A stretch of 64,000 nt of DNA from Amphiura filiformis (lineage: Eukaryota; Echinodermata; Ophiuroidea; Amphilepidida; Amphiuridae): assembly GCF_039555335.1 (NCBI RefSeq), contig NC_092629.1, positions 4,359,912 through 4,423,911 of the forward strand, given 5' to 3'. A program made the position numbers and the translations under genes. Shown in pieces: positions 33,788 through 46,897 of the stretch; position 1 is the first letter of the stretch, and each line of letters opens with the position of its first letter. The notes beneath the pieces were generated by a model. The model saw only the letters and a program-made list of their open reading frames with translations, was not told the origin of the DNA and did not search any database.

Positions 33788-34533
33788 TTATTTATTTATG
33801 GAATTGGCTAAATTTACCGTTGGGTTTATGGGTAGTGGATTTTGTTAATAGTGTCATTAATTTGTGGGTAAAATGGATGCCGAATGGGACTTCTTTTGCT
33901 TTACTTGAAACTACTTATATTTTCTTGGTTATTTATACCTTCTTGTTTTATTATGTTTCTTACTTTCTTACTTTGTTGTTTCTTGCTTTCTTTTTTTATT
34001 TACAACATAAGTCATTCATCTTTTTAGGATAAAATGTAGCCCTAATATAAAAGGCAGTTTGGGTTGTCTTTGGTTCTTCTGAAGTGAGTTTACTGTGCTG
34101 CTCTGCCGTCTACCCGGTTGCCTCCTTTTTGGCGAATACAGGTTTCAGCCCTGGTCCTCATTACATCAATTGCGTTGCGTACCATCCTTGTGCGCCGGAT
34201 ACTTGCGAATGCATTCAGTAATACGTTTGCGAAGATCTAGGATTTTGCGACAAAGGAAAAAAATCAAGTGGTGTGAGGTCTGGTGATCGTGCAGGCAACT
34301 CCACAGCATGAGCCATCCCAACCACTCTGTTTGCTATCCGTGGACAGAGTGAAAAATGGGTACTTTTATTCAAAAGGGCATAATTTATCTTCATAAGTTG
34401 TGAGCCGATTGAAATATTTGTTTTCGTTTATTAAAGCTAACGATCAAAGGTTTCTTTACATACCAAAATATATTAAATCAACTTGTCAAAAATAGGGCGC
34501 AAATAGAGGGGCCTCTTTTTTTTGGACACCCTG
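33788..34533 (-). mobile_element. Mariner-like element, left-truncated, copy 3
   Basis: It is nearly identical to 32945-33689, including the truncation point and broken transposase frame. It arose by tandem duplication of the satellite-plus-mariner block rather than by transposition. Confidence 0.87.
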
Positions 34534-35165
34534 TATAATGCTATCTACTGAAGATAGCAATATATTCACACATTTAACATAGTATATATCTAATAGATAT
34601 AATGCTATCCACTGAAGATCACAATATATTCACAAATTTTTTAATTTGTATTAAAATACAACATGGCTATCAGACATAATGCTATCCACTGAAGATAGCA
34701 ATATATTCACAAATTTAACATAACATGGCTATCACTCAGATATAATGCTATCTACTGACGATAGCAATATAATCACAAATTTAACACAACATGGCTATCA
34801 GATATGATGCTATCTACTGAAGATAGCAATATATTCACAAATTTAACATAACATGGCTATCAGATATAATGCTATCTACTGAAAATAGCAACATATTCAC
34901 AAATTTAACATAACATGTATATTAGACATAATATGCTATCTACTGAAGATAGCAATATATTCACAAATTTAACATAACATGTGTATTAGACATAATGCTA
35001 TCTACTGAAGATAGCAATATATTCACAAATTTAACACTATCAATGGCTATCAGATATAATGCTATCCACTGAAGATAGCAATATATTCACACATTTAACA
35101 CAACATGGCTATCAGATATAATGCTATCTACTGAAAATAGCAATATATTCACAAATTTAACATAA
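34534..35165 (+). repeat. 62-bp satellite array, main block
   Basis: About ten units of the GCTATCTACTGAAGATAGC satellite, some with small insertions such as the AT-rich 30 bp near 34640. Confidence 0.93.
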
Positions 35166-36130
35166 CTTAGACATAGGCCCTAATGCTATAGGGCTAGATG
35201 AATTAGGCCTACATCAGCCCGCGCGGCCGCTAAATCATCCCGTTTAAAGGAGTATTTCGTGATAAAGCATCCTCTTTTTATGACATTTGTCAGTAGATAT
35301 CCACGAAAAAAGCTTATTCCCAAAATTTCAGTTAATTCCGATCATTTTGCGAGTTAGGCCTATATTTATAGGCCTATAGTGCATTACGGTACCGTAGGCC
35401 TAGGCTACACTGCTCCATCATCGGGTCACTGTTGTAAATTTCGTTCGAACAAAATTCAAATATGACGATATTTTTGCTAAACGAATTAATCTGCAAGAAA
35501 GTTTTGGTAGGCCTACATCATAGCCAGAGGTTTCCAGTGCTATAAAAATCTCAACTTTTGAGAGAAAAGTGGGGGATGAGGCTGTGGATCACGAAATGCC
35601 CTTTTAATATAGGCCTAGATGCATGAAATGCAATGCACTTTTTTTTTTAATCCAGACACCATCTGTATGATATTTTGTAAAGTCATACATTTGCACCTTT
35701 TGAGACATTAAACGTTAGTGTAGTGATTTTATTTCATCATTTGCTCAAAAATAAAAATTACGACTAGAACTTGATTTTATTACCCGGTTATTTTGAAAGA
35801 GATGCAATGAAAAAAAAAAGCAAAATGTATATTTTTAATTCTAGTAGGGGGCCTACAGGCATCCAAACTAAACACATCCAAAAAAAATAATTTACCCCAT
35901 TTCATTACGAGAGAGTAACTCAAAACATATGCAATGTTAAAACTGAAATGCCAAAAAGATAACAATTTTGTTCAGCAAAATGTTGATTCCTCATTTGTCT
36001 TAATAGCCCAAATTGTATTGCCATGGTGACCCTTAATTGAATAAAAAGGGATATGCACCCATTGAAATTGTTTCTTTTGTTGTTGTAGTGCCTGCTCGTC
36101 ACTGATCACCAAGGAGTCATTTTGGAATTT
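35166..36130. other. No gene; TAGGCCTA-rich spacer
   Basis: AT-rich spacer between opposite satellite blocks. At least six TAGGCCTA octamers lie within about 450 bp (about 35200-35620). No coding similarity was seen. Confidence 0.5.
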
Positions 36131-36413
36131 TGTGTTTAATTTGTGAATATATTATCTTCAGTAGATAGCATTATATCAATTGTTAAATGTGTGTAGGCCC
36201 CCTATATATTGCTATCTTCAGTAGATAGCATTATGTCTGATAGCCATGTTGTGTTAAATTTGTGAATATATTGCTATCTTCAGTGGATAGCATTATATCT
36301 GATAGCCATTGATAGTGTTAAATGTGTGTATATATTGCTATCTTCAGTAGATAGCATTATGTCTGATAGCCATGTTGTGTTAAATTTGTGAATATATTGC
36401 TATTTTCAGTATA
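36131..36413 (-). repeat. 62-bp satellite array, inverted block
   Basis: Four to five units of the same satellite in reverse orientation (GCTATCTTCAGTAGATAGC). With the block at 34534-35165 it forms a large inverted repeat around the spacer. Confidence 0.92.
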
Positions 36414-36549
36414 CGGTGGTTGTTTATTTGCAAGGACTTTGACGCCCCCAAAAAATGGGGACCGCGGGCCAAAACTGAACAGAATCATCATCACAATTTT
36501 TTTTTGTAGGCTGGGACTACAATTTTAGTCTCGGGTATTTTAAATACAG

Positions 36550-37006
36550 GACATGATGCAGTCATGTCTACAGTAGAATTCATCTCGACCTTTGCAGGAC
36601 TTAAACCCCATTAAAAGCTATTAAACCAAGATAACACTCATTGAAGCAGCTCAACTGATTAAATCAGATCTTCTCTGGTTGTGCACAAGTGTCTGTTTTC
36701 AATGTGCAAGTATAGCTTCAGTTGGGTAACCGATTATAAAGGAAACGAAAGGAAACAATGGTATGTGTAGGGCCTACCTTTGTTCACGAAATGAGACAAA
36801 GACCTGCTTTTTGTTAATAACCAGCATTCTTCAAAATGAGCAACATAATGATTGTTGACTTAACACGGTTTGGAAATAATTTCTTCATATTTTTGGTGTT
36901 ATCTGTCGTTTACATATCCTTCCTAAAACACAAAAGTGCGACCCTCTCCAAACATCTAAATTAGCAAAAATTTAGGACATGTTACAAAACTATATTTTCT
37001 AGAACA
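36550..37006 (+). repeat. Dispersed repeat family R, copy b
   Basis: It matches 15627-16090, from ACATGATGCAGTCATGTCTA to ATATTTTCTAGAA, and then stops abruptly at the start of the next inverted-repeat unit. Confidence 0.8.
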
Positions 37007-37753
37007 TATCAAAACGTTAGGGTACCCTAGCGTCATTGATCATTTTCTTATTTCATTCCATTAACAACCGTCCACTGACATCAACAAAATTCAGACATTT
37101 TCTCAAAACATTTGTATTACTAACCCCACAACTTTGACATTATTAGTCGTATATCATGCTTCTTCATACCAAAACAAGCATGAGAATGTCCTGCAATTTA
37201 AAATCGCATCGAAAACAATGTAGACGATATTGTTTACTCGCCAATAATTTTTATTCACCATCGCCTATGTATTAGAAATGCTCCGATCTGTGCCTGAGAT
37301 CCGCGTTTTTCAGCTTTTCTACTGCTTTTCTATGTATTTTGACCATTTATCTCAAACCGTTATAACGTCGTGGCACCATTTGTATACCTGCTTCCTGGTA
37401 TCCAATTGAAGCTTGGGATGTTTCAAGCTTCTCATCTAATAAAGAATCTGATTTGCCAAGTATCTCACTCGCTTATAGCGAAAAAACTATAAAAGGAGTA
37501 TATGAACTTCTGAAGCAAAACCCCAATATCACCTCTGCATGAACCAGGTATATTGGTCTCTCCGCAATCTGTATGCAGTGCGTGCAGTGACACGGTTGGC
37601 ATGCTGAGATTTCACCAAAGGTTAAGGATGGAATCTGAGAGAGCGATACACAGAGATTGCGTTTGACCTTGTGATCCCTATAAGCAGTGTTGGAAAGAAG
37701 TAATAAGTCGCAGTGTGCAAAGGGTCTCTCACAGCTAAAACGTTTTGATATGC
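37007..37753. mobile_element. Possible TIR element
   Basis: CATATCAAAACGTT at the left end is matched by its inverse AACGTTTTGATATG at the right end. The unit interrupts repeat copy b. I see no clear target duplication and no coding, so the call is tentative. Confidence 0.45.
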
Positions 37754-38969
37754 CTATTTAGAATAGTTAAAATGTAGCTTTTACCGTTTTTTGTGGCATC
37801 CTTCAGAAGTGAGCGGTCCGATACCAATATTTTCGGTCAAATCTCCATTCAATTAACACGGGGAGTTGGCTAGCTATGCCTTGCCCTCACTCATCTATAC
37901 TATTAAAGAGGAACTAGATAAATTATAAATTAATAAATAGATAAATAAATAAGTTCTAGCATTTCCGGATGAATGGTAAATGCATAGATAGATAGATAAA
38001 TTAATAAATACAAAGAATTATTTGGATTTATTTGGTAGATCAACCAATGGTGAACCCGCACGCGTTGCTTCGTTGCTACGGACAAGCTTTAAAATACGCG
38101 TATCCTATACGCGCATGTTCAAGACAAACACACTACTCACGGCGGATATTTCATGCTGTAACCGCTACACAGATGATTTTCGAAAAATTTTAAGTGATCT
38201 TTTTGAAAGTGATCATAGTTTATCCGTTCGTGGTGACTTTCGATGGAGAGTGGGCATTATTAGCATGGTAACCGCAACCGCTATATAATAAATCAGCTGC
38301 ATTCGTTTACGATGACTGTTGGTAACTTATTTTGTGATAACTTTCCGAAGATTTTAAATTCAAGGTAGGCCTATAATATTGGAAGTATAATTTGAGTTTA
38401 TTCGTTTGTCATGTTGTGATGAATTTCGATGGGGAGGGTGGAGCATTATTAGCATGGTAACCGCAACGAACCACTATGATATCTCAATGGCGTAGATTTC
38501 TTTTTGACATTGGGGGGGGGGGTAGAGATATGAAAAACATTTCTTGAACTTGAAGTAGCCATACCGTATTATAATAGTGAATCCAGCACCTTTTGGCAAC
38601 ATTAACAGTGGCGTAGATTTCTTTTGATATGGGGATAGGTAGGGTCCGTTTCAATTTCTTGAAATAGGCCTACAGTGAATCCTGCGCCGTTTGGCGACAG
38701 AATAATTTATGGCCATAATGAAGATGGTATTTTATATGATGCAAAAGTGGAACAAATTCGCACGAAGACCGCAAAAATGGGCACTTTTTAGTTTGGCCAA
38801 ATATGAGGTTGATATTGTCAGAAACCCACATGTATAGGCCTACTGTAGGTGTCAACTTTCTTGGGGGTGATTGTATGGACCATTGCCCTTATCAAAATAT
38901 GGGGGGGGGGATATCTTGAAACCCAATGTTGCTATTATAGGCCTACTTGATGAAACAGAAACAAATTTA

Positions 38970-39126
<157 letters not shown>

Positions 39127-39436
39127 GAACAAGCAAGAAAATGAAATAGAGAGAAATGGAACGAAATAACGGGAAAGCAATAAAATAGATAGAGAGAGAA
39201 ACTGAAAGAAAAAAGGAAAGACAAAAGTCAAAAGGGTGTTTGGTACAAAAATTACACAAAAGATATATGCTAAAGGAAATCGTTTCCAAATAGAGGCAAC
39301 AAATGGTACCACATCACTGACCGCGTACTAATTGAGCTGTTGAATCGATACCAATTGCCATGATTACCATTTCCATCGTTTATGCTAACTGCTACCGTTT
39401 ACTAACCGCTCCTGTTTACTCATCTAGCGGGGGCCC

Positions 39437-40256
39437 GCGCGAAAAGGGGAAGGAATGAGGGCAGGAAAGAGGGAAAGAAAGATGGGAAGAAAAGAGAAAC
39501 AACGGGAAAGCAAGAAAGAGAAAGGGAGAGAGAAACAAAGAAAGATAGGGAAAGACAAAGAAATAATAGACAGACAGAAAGAAAGAAGAGAGAGAGAAAG
39601 AAAGTGAACAAGTAAAGAAAAGAAAGAGAGAAATGGAACGCGAAAGCGAGAGAGAGAAACTGAAAGAAAAAAAGGGAAAAAGAAAAAAAAAAATAAGTAA
39701 AAAGGGGAAGGAGAGAGGGAAGAAAAAATGGAAAGAAAGAAACAAAGAGAAACAACGGGAGAGCAAGAAAGAGAAAGGGAGAGAGAAACGAAAAGAAAGA
39801 AAGGGAAAGACAAAGAAAAAAAGACAGACAGAAAGAAAGAAAGAAAGAAAGAAGAGAGAGAAAGAAAGTGAACAAGCAAGAAAAAGAAAGAGAGAAATGG
39901 AACGCAGGAAAGAGAGAGAGAAACTGAAAAAGAAAAAGGAAAGACAAAGAAAAAATAAGTAAAAAGGGGAAGGAAAGAGGGAAAGAAAGAGGGAAAGAAA
40001 GACAGAAAGAAAGAAAGAAAGAAAGAAGAAAAGAAAGAAAGAAACATCGGGAAAGTAAGAAAGAGAAAGGGGACAGACAAAAGAAAGGGAAAGACAAAGA
40101 AAAAATAGACATACAGAAAGAAAGAAAGAAAGAAGACAGAGATAGAGAGAAAGAAAGTGAACAAGCAAGAAAAAGAAAGAGAAATGGAACGCAGGAAAAG
40201 AGAGAGAGAGAGAGAGAAACTGAAAGAAAAAAGGGAAAGACAAAGAAAAAATAAGT
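39437..40256 (+). repeat. 820-bp purine-rich tract, internally repeated
   Basis: Almost pure A/G on the plus strand. Longer blocks (GAAAGACAAAGAAAAAATA, GGGAAAGAAAGA, AGCAAGAAAAAGAAAGAG) recur three times at about 270-bp spacing. The mirror-like homopurine sequence could form triplex DNA. Confidence 0.92.
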
Positions 40257-40502
40257 CAACAGGGTGTTTGGTACAAAAATTACGCAAAAGATTTTATGCT
40301 AAGGAAGTCGTTTGCAAAGTAGAGGCAACAAATGGTAGGCCTACCACATCACTAACCGCGTAATAATTGAGCTGTTAAAAGCGATACCAATTGCCATGAT
40401 TACCATTTCCATCGTTTATACTAACCGCTCCCGTTTACTAACCGCTCCCATTTACTCATCTAGCGGGGCCCGCGCGAAGCGCGGGTACCCGCTAGTATTT
40501 TT

Positions 40503-40724
40503 ACAAAAGTGCGACCATTTCTGAACATCTAACCTAGCTGTAATTTTAGGTCATGTTAGAGAAATATATTTGCTAGAAGTTTTGGAGAATAAATAAAATA
40601 TTGGCTGGTTATTTTTCACACAGTGATGTTAACTAGGCAACATGCATCATTTGTAGAGGTCACGCGTCAATGGTGAGAGCACTGTGTATTGTGTATAGGA
40701 AAACGGACAGTAACTGCAGTATGA
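40503..40724 (+). repeat. Dispersed repeat family R, copy c (3' part)
   Basis: It matches 16033-16240, from CAAAAGTGCGACCATTTCTG to GGACAGTAACTGCAGTATGA. It begins a few bases after the Helitron end, so the Helitron may have inserted into this copy. Confidence 0.75.
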
Positions 40725-40832
40725 ATCTTCTGTGTAAATCATATAATTCTCGCCAGACACCCCCTGCCCACCTGCTGCCCACTGCTTAGCCCACTGCAGT
40801 TTACCCTGTAGTTACTAGTAAACTGGATAGAC

Positions 40833-41375
40833 CCCGGGGGGGGGGGGGCACTTCCATAGTGGATACGCATCATGTGCCTCGGGAATGACCCCCTTTTTCA
40901 AACCGGCTTGTACCCAATGACCCCCTTTTTGTGTTATGGTCCTACCTATTACCCAATGACCCCTTTAAAAAAATCCATGTACTCAATGACCCCCTTTTTC
41001 TATTTCCTGCTATACCCAATGACCTCCCTTTTAATTCCCAAATTTAGGTGGTATTTGTGTTCTCCTCCAGAAATAATGAGATTTTTCACATTTCCAAGGT
41101 GGCCAAGTTGTTTTTACGCAGTTTGGCACTTATTTATGTGTACTTAATGATACTCTTTTGGCAATCCTGTACTCAATGACTCCCATTTTACTTTTTGTTA
41201 CCCCAATGACCATCCTTTTTCAAAGTTTCATACCGAATGACCCCATTTTTTCAGGTTGTGTACTGAATGACCCCATATTTTTGTAATTGTACATTTGACC
41301 TGAATGCCCCCTACTTTTAACATGGCCGAGGCACATCCCTGCCATTTCAGATAGGGAGTGCCCCCCCCCCCGGGG
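40833..41375. mobile_element. MITE with G/C-run ends and ACCCAATGACCCC repeats
   Basis: The ends are inverse: CCCGGGGG..GGCACT at the left and AGTGCC..CCGGGG at the right. GGATAGAC flanks both sides (40825-40832, 41376-41383) as an 8-bp target duplication. The body is a degenerate array of TACCCAATGACCCCCTTTTT. The exact ends are blurred by the homopolymer runs. Confidence 0.8.
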
Positions 41376-41383
41376 GGATAGAC

Positions 41384-41816
41384 ATGCAGTGGATTTTTAG
41401 CCCACTGCAGGGGCCCACTGCTATGGAAAAAACGCCCTCTGTAAAGGAAAAGTTTAGCTATAAAAAATATTAATGCGCTAAATGCTCCGTTTTATTGCAG
41501 TATTTAGTAACATTATTAATAATTGATTAATTTATGTATAATGCCTTTTCACACTTCATTTCATTCAGTTTTGTTATGCTACTTATTTTTAAAGTGAGGA
41601 AGCATGCTTTGAAGAGTATAAAATCAATATTTTAGCAGAACTATTTGTTTAATTATAGCGTATACAATTTAAAATTTAGGTGTTGCTAGGCTCACGTTTC
41701 CACGTACACACGGTCACTGAATAGTGTCTAAGTTTTCACTTTTAGGAAGCCCGTTGTCACTTTACAACTTAAAAAGTAAGGATCATGTATGAAAAAATAA
41801 GGAAGTATATATATAT
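41384..41816. other. No gene recognised
   Basis: AT-rich spacer between a MITE and a LINE tail, with a short (TA)n at about 41809-41818. Confidence 0.45.
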
Positions 41817-42090
41817 ATCCGACGCTCATCCAGACACAGCAAATTTATCCAATTTCAAACATCAAAGAACTGCCTAAAGTACTCATTTATACCACGTACC
41901 ACTGTCGACTGGAATAATTTACCTTCAACTATAACATCAAATCCGGACAAGAAAAAGTTTAAAGAAACAGCTCTACAGTATTACACAAGAAAAGCAACCA
42001 ACAACTAAGAACAGCAGCCTAGCACCAACTGCTTGTTTGACCCCTTTCAGGGGCGTTAGGCAGTATACAACCAGAACCAGAACCAGAATT
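41817..42090 (+). mobile_element. 3' end of a LINE, severely 5'-truncated
   Basis: The open frame from about 41819 to 42006 contains YSFIPRTTVDWNNLP, the C-terminal signature of CR1/L2/Jockey-type LINE proteins, and ends RKATNN then stop. A short 3' UTR closes with an (ACCAGA)n-like tail at 42067-42087. This is a different LINE from that at 9503. Confidence 0.85.
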
Positions 42091-42317
42091 GTTTTGTGTT
42101 GCTTGAAAGTTTCCAATGATTCCGAGAAGCTTAAAAATTGCATGTCATTTTTGGTGCAAAATTCGACAGCCTAGCACTAGTAGCAGCCGACGTACATGCG
42201 TATGTAAACACTAGCCTAGCTAGTACAAGGAACTTATACGATGTCCTCATTCACAAACTGATACTATCTGTCCATCGTATAAGACTGTCTCCGTACGGCA
42301 ATGTGGTGAAGGAATAT
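42091..42317. other. Flank of the LTR element
   Basis: Non-coding spacer ending in the target-site sequence ATAT (42314-42317). It resumes at 57929 beyond the element. Confidence 0.6.
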
Positions 42318-42804
42318 TATAAGACCCCTTAGGTCGGTTTTATGACGGGTCTCATTTAGTAATTCTTCTTAGTAGATTAGTGGTTATGTTAGACGACGGA
42401 TGGTGTTAATAGTGAAGACAAAATCAAGACAGCATCAGGCCAGATGTGTGGTTCCTATTGATCCATGATTTATTGGCTGACAATCTTACAATATGAAAAG
42501 TTGATACGAAAAGTGAGAGAGAGAGCCACGATCTTCGCTCCGCTCCCCCTTATATGCGACCCCACCCTACCATCGATCCGGTATCTGGCGACTCTTGACC
42601 AATCGTAGCCGAGGATCGCCCGATACCCGTGATTGGCAGGGCGGTTCTCCAATAAAGAGGGAGTGGCGCGCATGATCGATATTAGGCTGATATTATCTTT
42701 ATCTTATCGCGGTATGGTAACTTTCCTCAACCTTTTGTGGGGCTTTCCCTAGATGGCGCTCCACTCATTCGTTCCAGCCGGAGTATGATTCAGAGGGGCT
42801 TACA
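42318..42804 (-). repeat. 3' LTR (487 bp)
   Basis: In element orientation it begins TGTAAGCCCC and ends GGGGTCTTATA. It differs from the other LTR only by three one-base length changes, in a C-run, a G-run and a T-run. Confidence 0.96.
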
Positions 42805-42808
42805 TATA

Positions 42809-42820
42809 CTTCCTCCCTCC
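42809..42820 (-). other. Polypurine tract
   Basis: On the minus strand GGAGGGAGGAAG lies 4 bases before the 3' LTR. This is the expected primer site for plus-strand DNA synthesis in LTR elements. Confidence 0.85.
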
Positions 42821-42929
42821 GAAAACCAACGCTCCGGCGTTGATAATACGATGAATGGAATTATGGAAGGGGGTAATGAGTGGAACGCCATGTGGAAAAA
42901 CCCCACGTGGAGACATGGAACCTTTGGTG

Positions 42930-43140
42930 CTACCAAAAATATAACATTGCCCTTTACCAAAATATATAGATAACCTTTGCCCTTTACCCAAATATATAGA
43001 TAACATTGCCCTTTACCAAAATATATAGATACCATTGCTCTTCACCACAAATATATAACTTTATCCTGTACTAAGATATGCATAGCTTCACCTTGTACCA
43101 AAAAATATATAACTTTACCTTGTACCAAAATATATACAAG
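42930..43140 (-). repeat. 30-bp minisatellite next to the polypurine tract
   Basis: About seven degenerate units of TTGCCCTTTACCAAAATATA plus ATAGATAAC or similar, at a 29-30 bp period, decaying to the right. It lies inside the retroelement, about 110 bp from the polypurine tract. Confidence 0.88.
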
Positions 43141-46100
43141 TAAGAAATAGACCTTTACGAACGTATGATAACGCGTCACAAGCTAACCTTTTGCACACCC
43201 AAACGGGCGTGTGTTTGCCATGGGCTATAATACTATGAAAATGAAGTAGCGGCATTTCAACTTAGTTCATTGTCGGATGACTTGACTCGAACCTCAAAGT
43301 ATGAAGTAGAGAAGAAAATCATGTGAACGTCTGAACGAAAGCATCGTTAGACCGAACCGGCTTGGTAAATTGGGGGGGGCAACAACAATTTGTTTTGTGG
43401 AATGCGCCCGTAAAGTGGATGGAGTGGTACATATTTTGTATGTACCGCTATATAAAAAAAAATTTGACGTTAATTGCCTGCCAGACTGGACGGTAGCTGA
43501 CGATGTAAATTAATTGAAATGCCACTACTGACAATTGGAAAACAATTGTGCCTACATACACGTGTGATAATACCCCAATACCGCAATTATTACTTTATTA
43601 TTGCGTTATTAAATTACTAGCATGCTTGGCATAATTATGTTTATAACAGTATAATTGAAATAACTTACAAGTATGGACACCTCTTATGAAAAAAAAAAGA
43701 AAATGCAATTATAGGGAACAAAGACTTGTTGTTTGTGACTGCTGGTGGCAGTTACCTCTCACCAGGATCGTTGTCGAGGAACTGTTATTATCAAATACTA
43801 AATATGCAACTTTTATAATTTGGTGACTCCTCTTGAAACTGGGAACAATACCGGACTGCATACAATTAGCTGTAGGTGGGTGTTGTTACTGGTTTCGGTA
43901 TCCGGACTCATTTGATACTCAACAATAGAGGAACTGAATAACTGACCGTAATTTATTCGTGGAGCGACGCCGTGTCGTGACCTGTTTGCTCCGAGCCCTT
44001 ATCGAGAATGCTAATGAGCGCCCTCTCTTAACTAGGCAATTATTATGTGTATGCCGTCTCTGTGACGGCGCTATTGTGTCGGCAGGATGTAATTATCGAG
44101 ACAATAATATTTGTGAGATAATCGAAACTCCGCTGATGATACACAGCGGTGTAAAGATTGAGTCGGAGAGTTGAAAGGTAGAATAACACCCTGAAACCTT
44201 TTAATCGGTAATGTATGCAGTCCAAACAACGGACTTCCGTCGTGGCTGGTGGATGATATCAACAGAGATGCATTACAATGAGCATTAATTCGTTATGTGG
44301 CCTTTTCAATAACAAAATGATTGCAATAATAACAGTACCTGACCAATAACTTATATTATGCGCTAAAATAGTCCTCCATTAGGCACAGATTTAAGTCAAA
44401 TTCTACCCGTATTTTGGAAAACCAATCCTGTCCTGAATATGTGCGTGAAAATGCGAAACTGAAAGTAACAAGCATCTAATACCGTCCATAAAAATATATG
44501 CTTTAATATATAGTAAAGAAATTAGAATGAAACCATCCTTAATATATGGCTTTAATATATATATATATATTACGAAAGCACTCTTATCTCGTTTTGTTTT
44601 TCTTTTAAACTTAGTTTACTACCTTCACCTCTGAGGTGTTGTGACGTTCAAGGGATGACGGCCTCAAATAGGAAACCTCTATGCGTCATTGCCAAGTATG
44701 ATATTTGACATTGACAAGTCGATGCACTAAGCAGTCCAGGAAAACGCGCGTTTTTCTAAGGTCCTGAACATATTACGTGGACCACCAGAACTGAAAAACG
44801 CGTTGTGTCGCTTACTGGAGCTAGAAATTGCGTAACTGACCAAATTCATGGTGATCCCCCCTCCCAAATGTCGTACGCATCTCAAGTCCTGACTCGGGTA
44901 GCGAGGCAGGTGGAGATCTGTATTTATTTATCATTGCTCCACACTAGCGAGCACCCAATTATGGAAATATTGCGAACTCATGCCAAAAACAAATCTGTCT
45001 TGCGCCTCATCTGGGGTTAGCAACATTGCGTGTGTCCAGGGATATGAGACAAATCATATCCCTGTCCCTGTGTGTCCCTTGAAACTCCACAACACCTCAT
45101 TATACATACAATATATACAAACTTTAACATCTTAAAACTACTTTATGCATATAACGGAATGTAATACTGAATGACAAAAAAAAAAATGCCGACTCACCGT
45201 CCATTATGGGACATGAAGGATTTCGGAGACTTGGAGACAAAACATTTATTACTTCATTGACCTTACTGAAACTCCCTACGCGTTAAGCAAGTTATTAAAC
45301 GCTCGATATTGTTTTCAATTGTGTGTTTGTTTTTGTTTTTGTTCTTCTCATTTGTTGGACTTCCTTACCTTGGGCCACTGGGAAGCTATCAAAGTTAAAG
45401 GGCAATCATAATTTAAGTTGGTCTTGTCGCCCTTGTATAGCTGGATTTTTTTTTGTGTGGTGCGAAAATCCATTCGCACTTTCATTGTTTAAGGGGGTTA
45501 TGGGGGACTGGGGAATGTTTTAACTCATAATGGAACGGTGAATGGCATTGCGCGCAAACCTTCAATAGTGATCAAAGCTGTGCTCTTAGCGTTGGCTGAT
45601 GTGAAACAAACCCAGAATGATAGCAACATTGTATTACTTAAACGCATGGACCCTGCTAAAAGAGAGTTCTTGAAAGATAGGAGGATAGGTCACAGTTAGC
45701 ATGTTGTGGCACTAGGCTGCCCTTACAATGTAATGCAGCCTGGGTGATTTACTATGATGATCTGACCTGCCCCAATCAAACCTGGGGTTTATTTATAGGG
45801 GTGGGGATAAGGGATGGGGTGAGATGATAGGTATACCGAATTTGCACGCCTCGTAAATTAGGGGCACGATGACCAAATAAGCCAAGTATTGGCTAGTGTA
45901 AAATAAATGTGAAGCAGCATAGCCACCGGTTTTGCATACCAGTGTGTATGATCGAATACCAAAACATTGTAGCATATAAGCCTCGTAATCAAATTCAAAC
46001 GGACATGACTCTCACTCCACCCGTGTCTACCATGTCGAGAAGTAAAAGGGGAAGGGGTGTGATCGCACAAAATCGAATGCCAGAAAATTATGGGCTGCCG

Positions 46101-46866
46101 GAAACGAGGGCCGCGGGCCGGATCCGTGTTCAATATTTTACCCGGAAGTACCCTCCGCAACTTTCCTGGAGCTGATAAATTTAGGGATTTTCCGTTTTGA
46201 TCTGGGACATGCGCCTCAGTCTGTGAGCACGGGCGGGGATTCCTGAACACCCGTCTGGTGTTTTGTGAAAGAGTCATGTTCGTGTCGATTTCAAATTTCC
46301 CTTGAGTTACGCAATATTGAGAGTAGTACCCGTACCAACCCGACTGATCACATACTACTGTCCATATCGCTTTACAAGTTATAACTCCTCATTGGTCTCC
46401 AACGACCACTGAAGGAAAAGAGGACGCTTATAAAATGCCGAGGAGGTTCAAACGGTGGGGGCTGCTCACCCCCTCCCAAACGCACCTTTGGTGCCAAAAT
46501 GAAATAGAAATATGTTATGACTTTGGGCAGATCTGACACCTGTAAACACTTAAGAATAAAATCGAGGCCATCCTGCATATTCCTTAGCGAAATATATACT
46601 AAGTATACCAAATGACCTTTGCAACCTGCAATAAGTAGGCTATACTCTGCGCTATTCATTTATGATATAGTATTTGCCTATACCATACAACGAAATTGAA
46701 AAGATTTGAGGTAAGTTGCTACCTCCTGACGACAGTATTACTGTACCGGTACGCGCAATCCCGACTTAACAAATGGCGAAATAATAAATTTTGCCAATTT
46801 TCTCCAAAATTCAGCTATCGACTAATATACTGTTAGAAACTCGTGATAGACTGTGTTGATCCCTCC

Positions 46867-46897
<31 letters not shown>

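Noticed and set aside
31888-34286. Plus-strand frames MEWALPVGL.. and MLLCRLPGC..
   Set aside because: They lie opposite transposase-derived sequence of the mariner copies, and they recur only because the block is duplicated.
32596-35165. CRISPR-like array
   Set aside because: Units are contiguous 62-bp satellites without unique spacers, in a eukaryotic setting.
45323-45523. 66-codon hydrophobic frame inside the LTR element
   Set aside because: On the strand opposite gag-pol, short, with no start context or family similarity.
45858-46277. 139-codon minus-strand frame inside the LTR element
   Set aside because: It has the correct strand, but its composition looks random and the opposite strand is open as well; not enough support for a gene.
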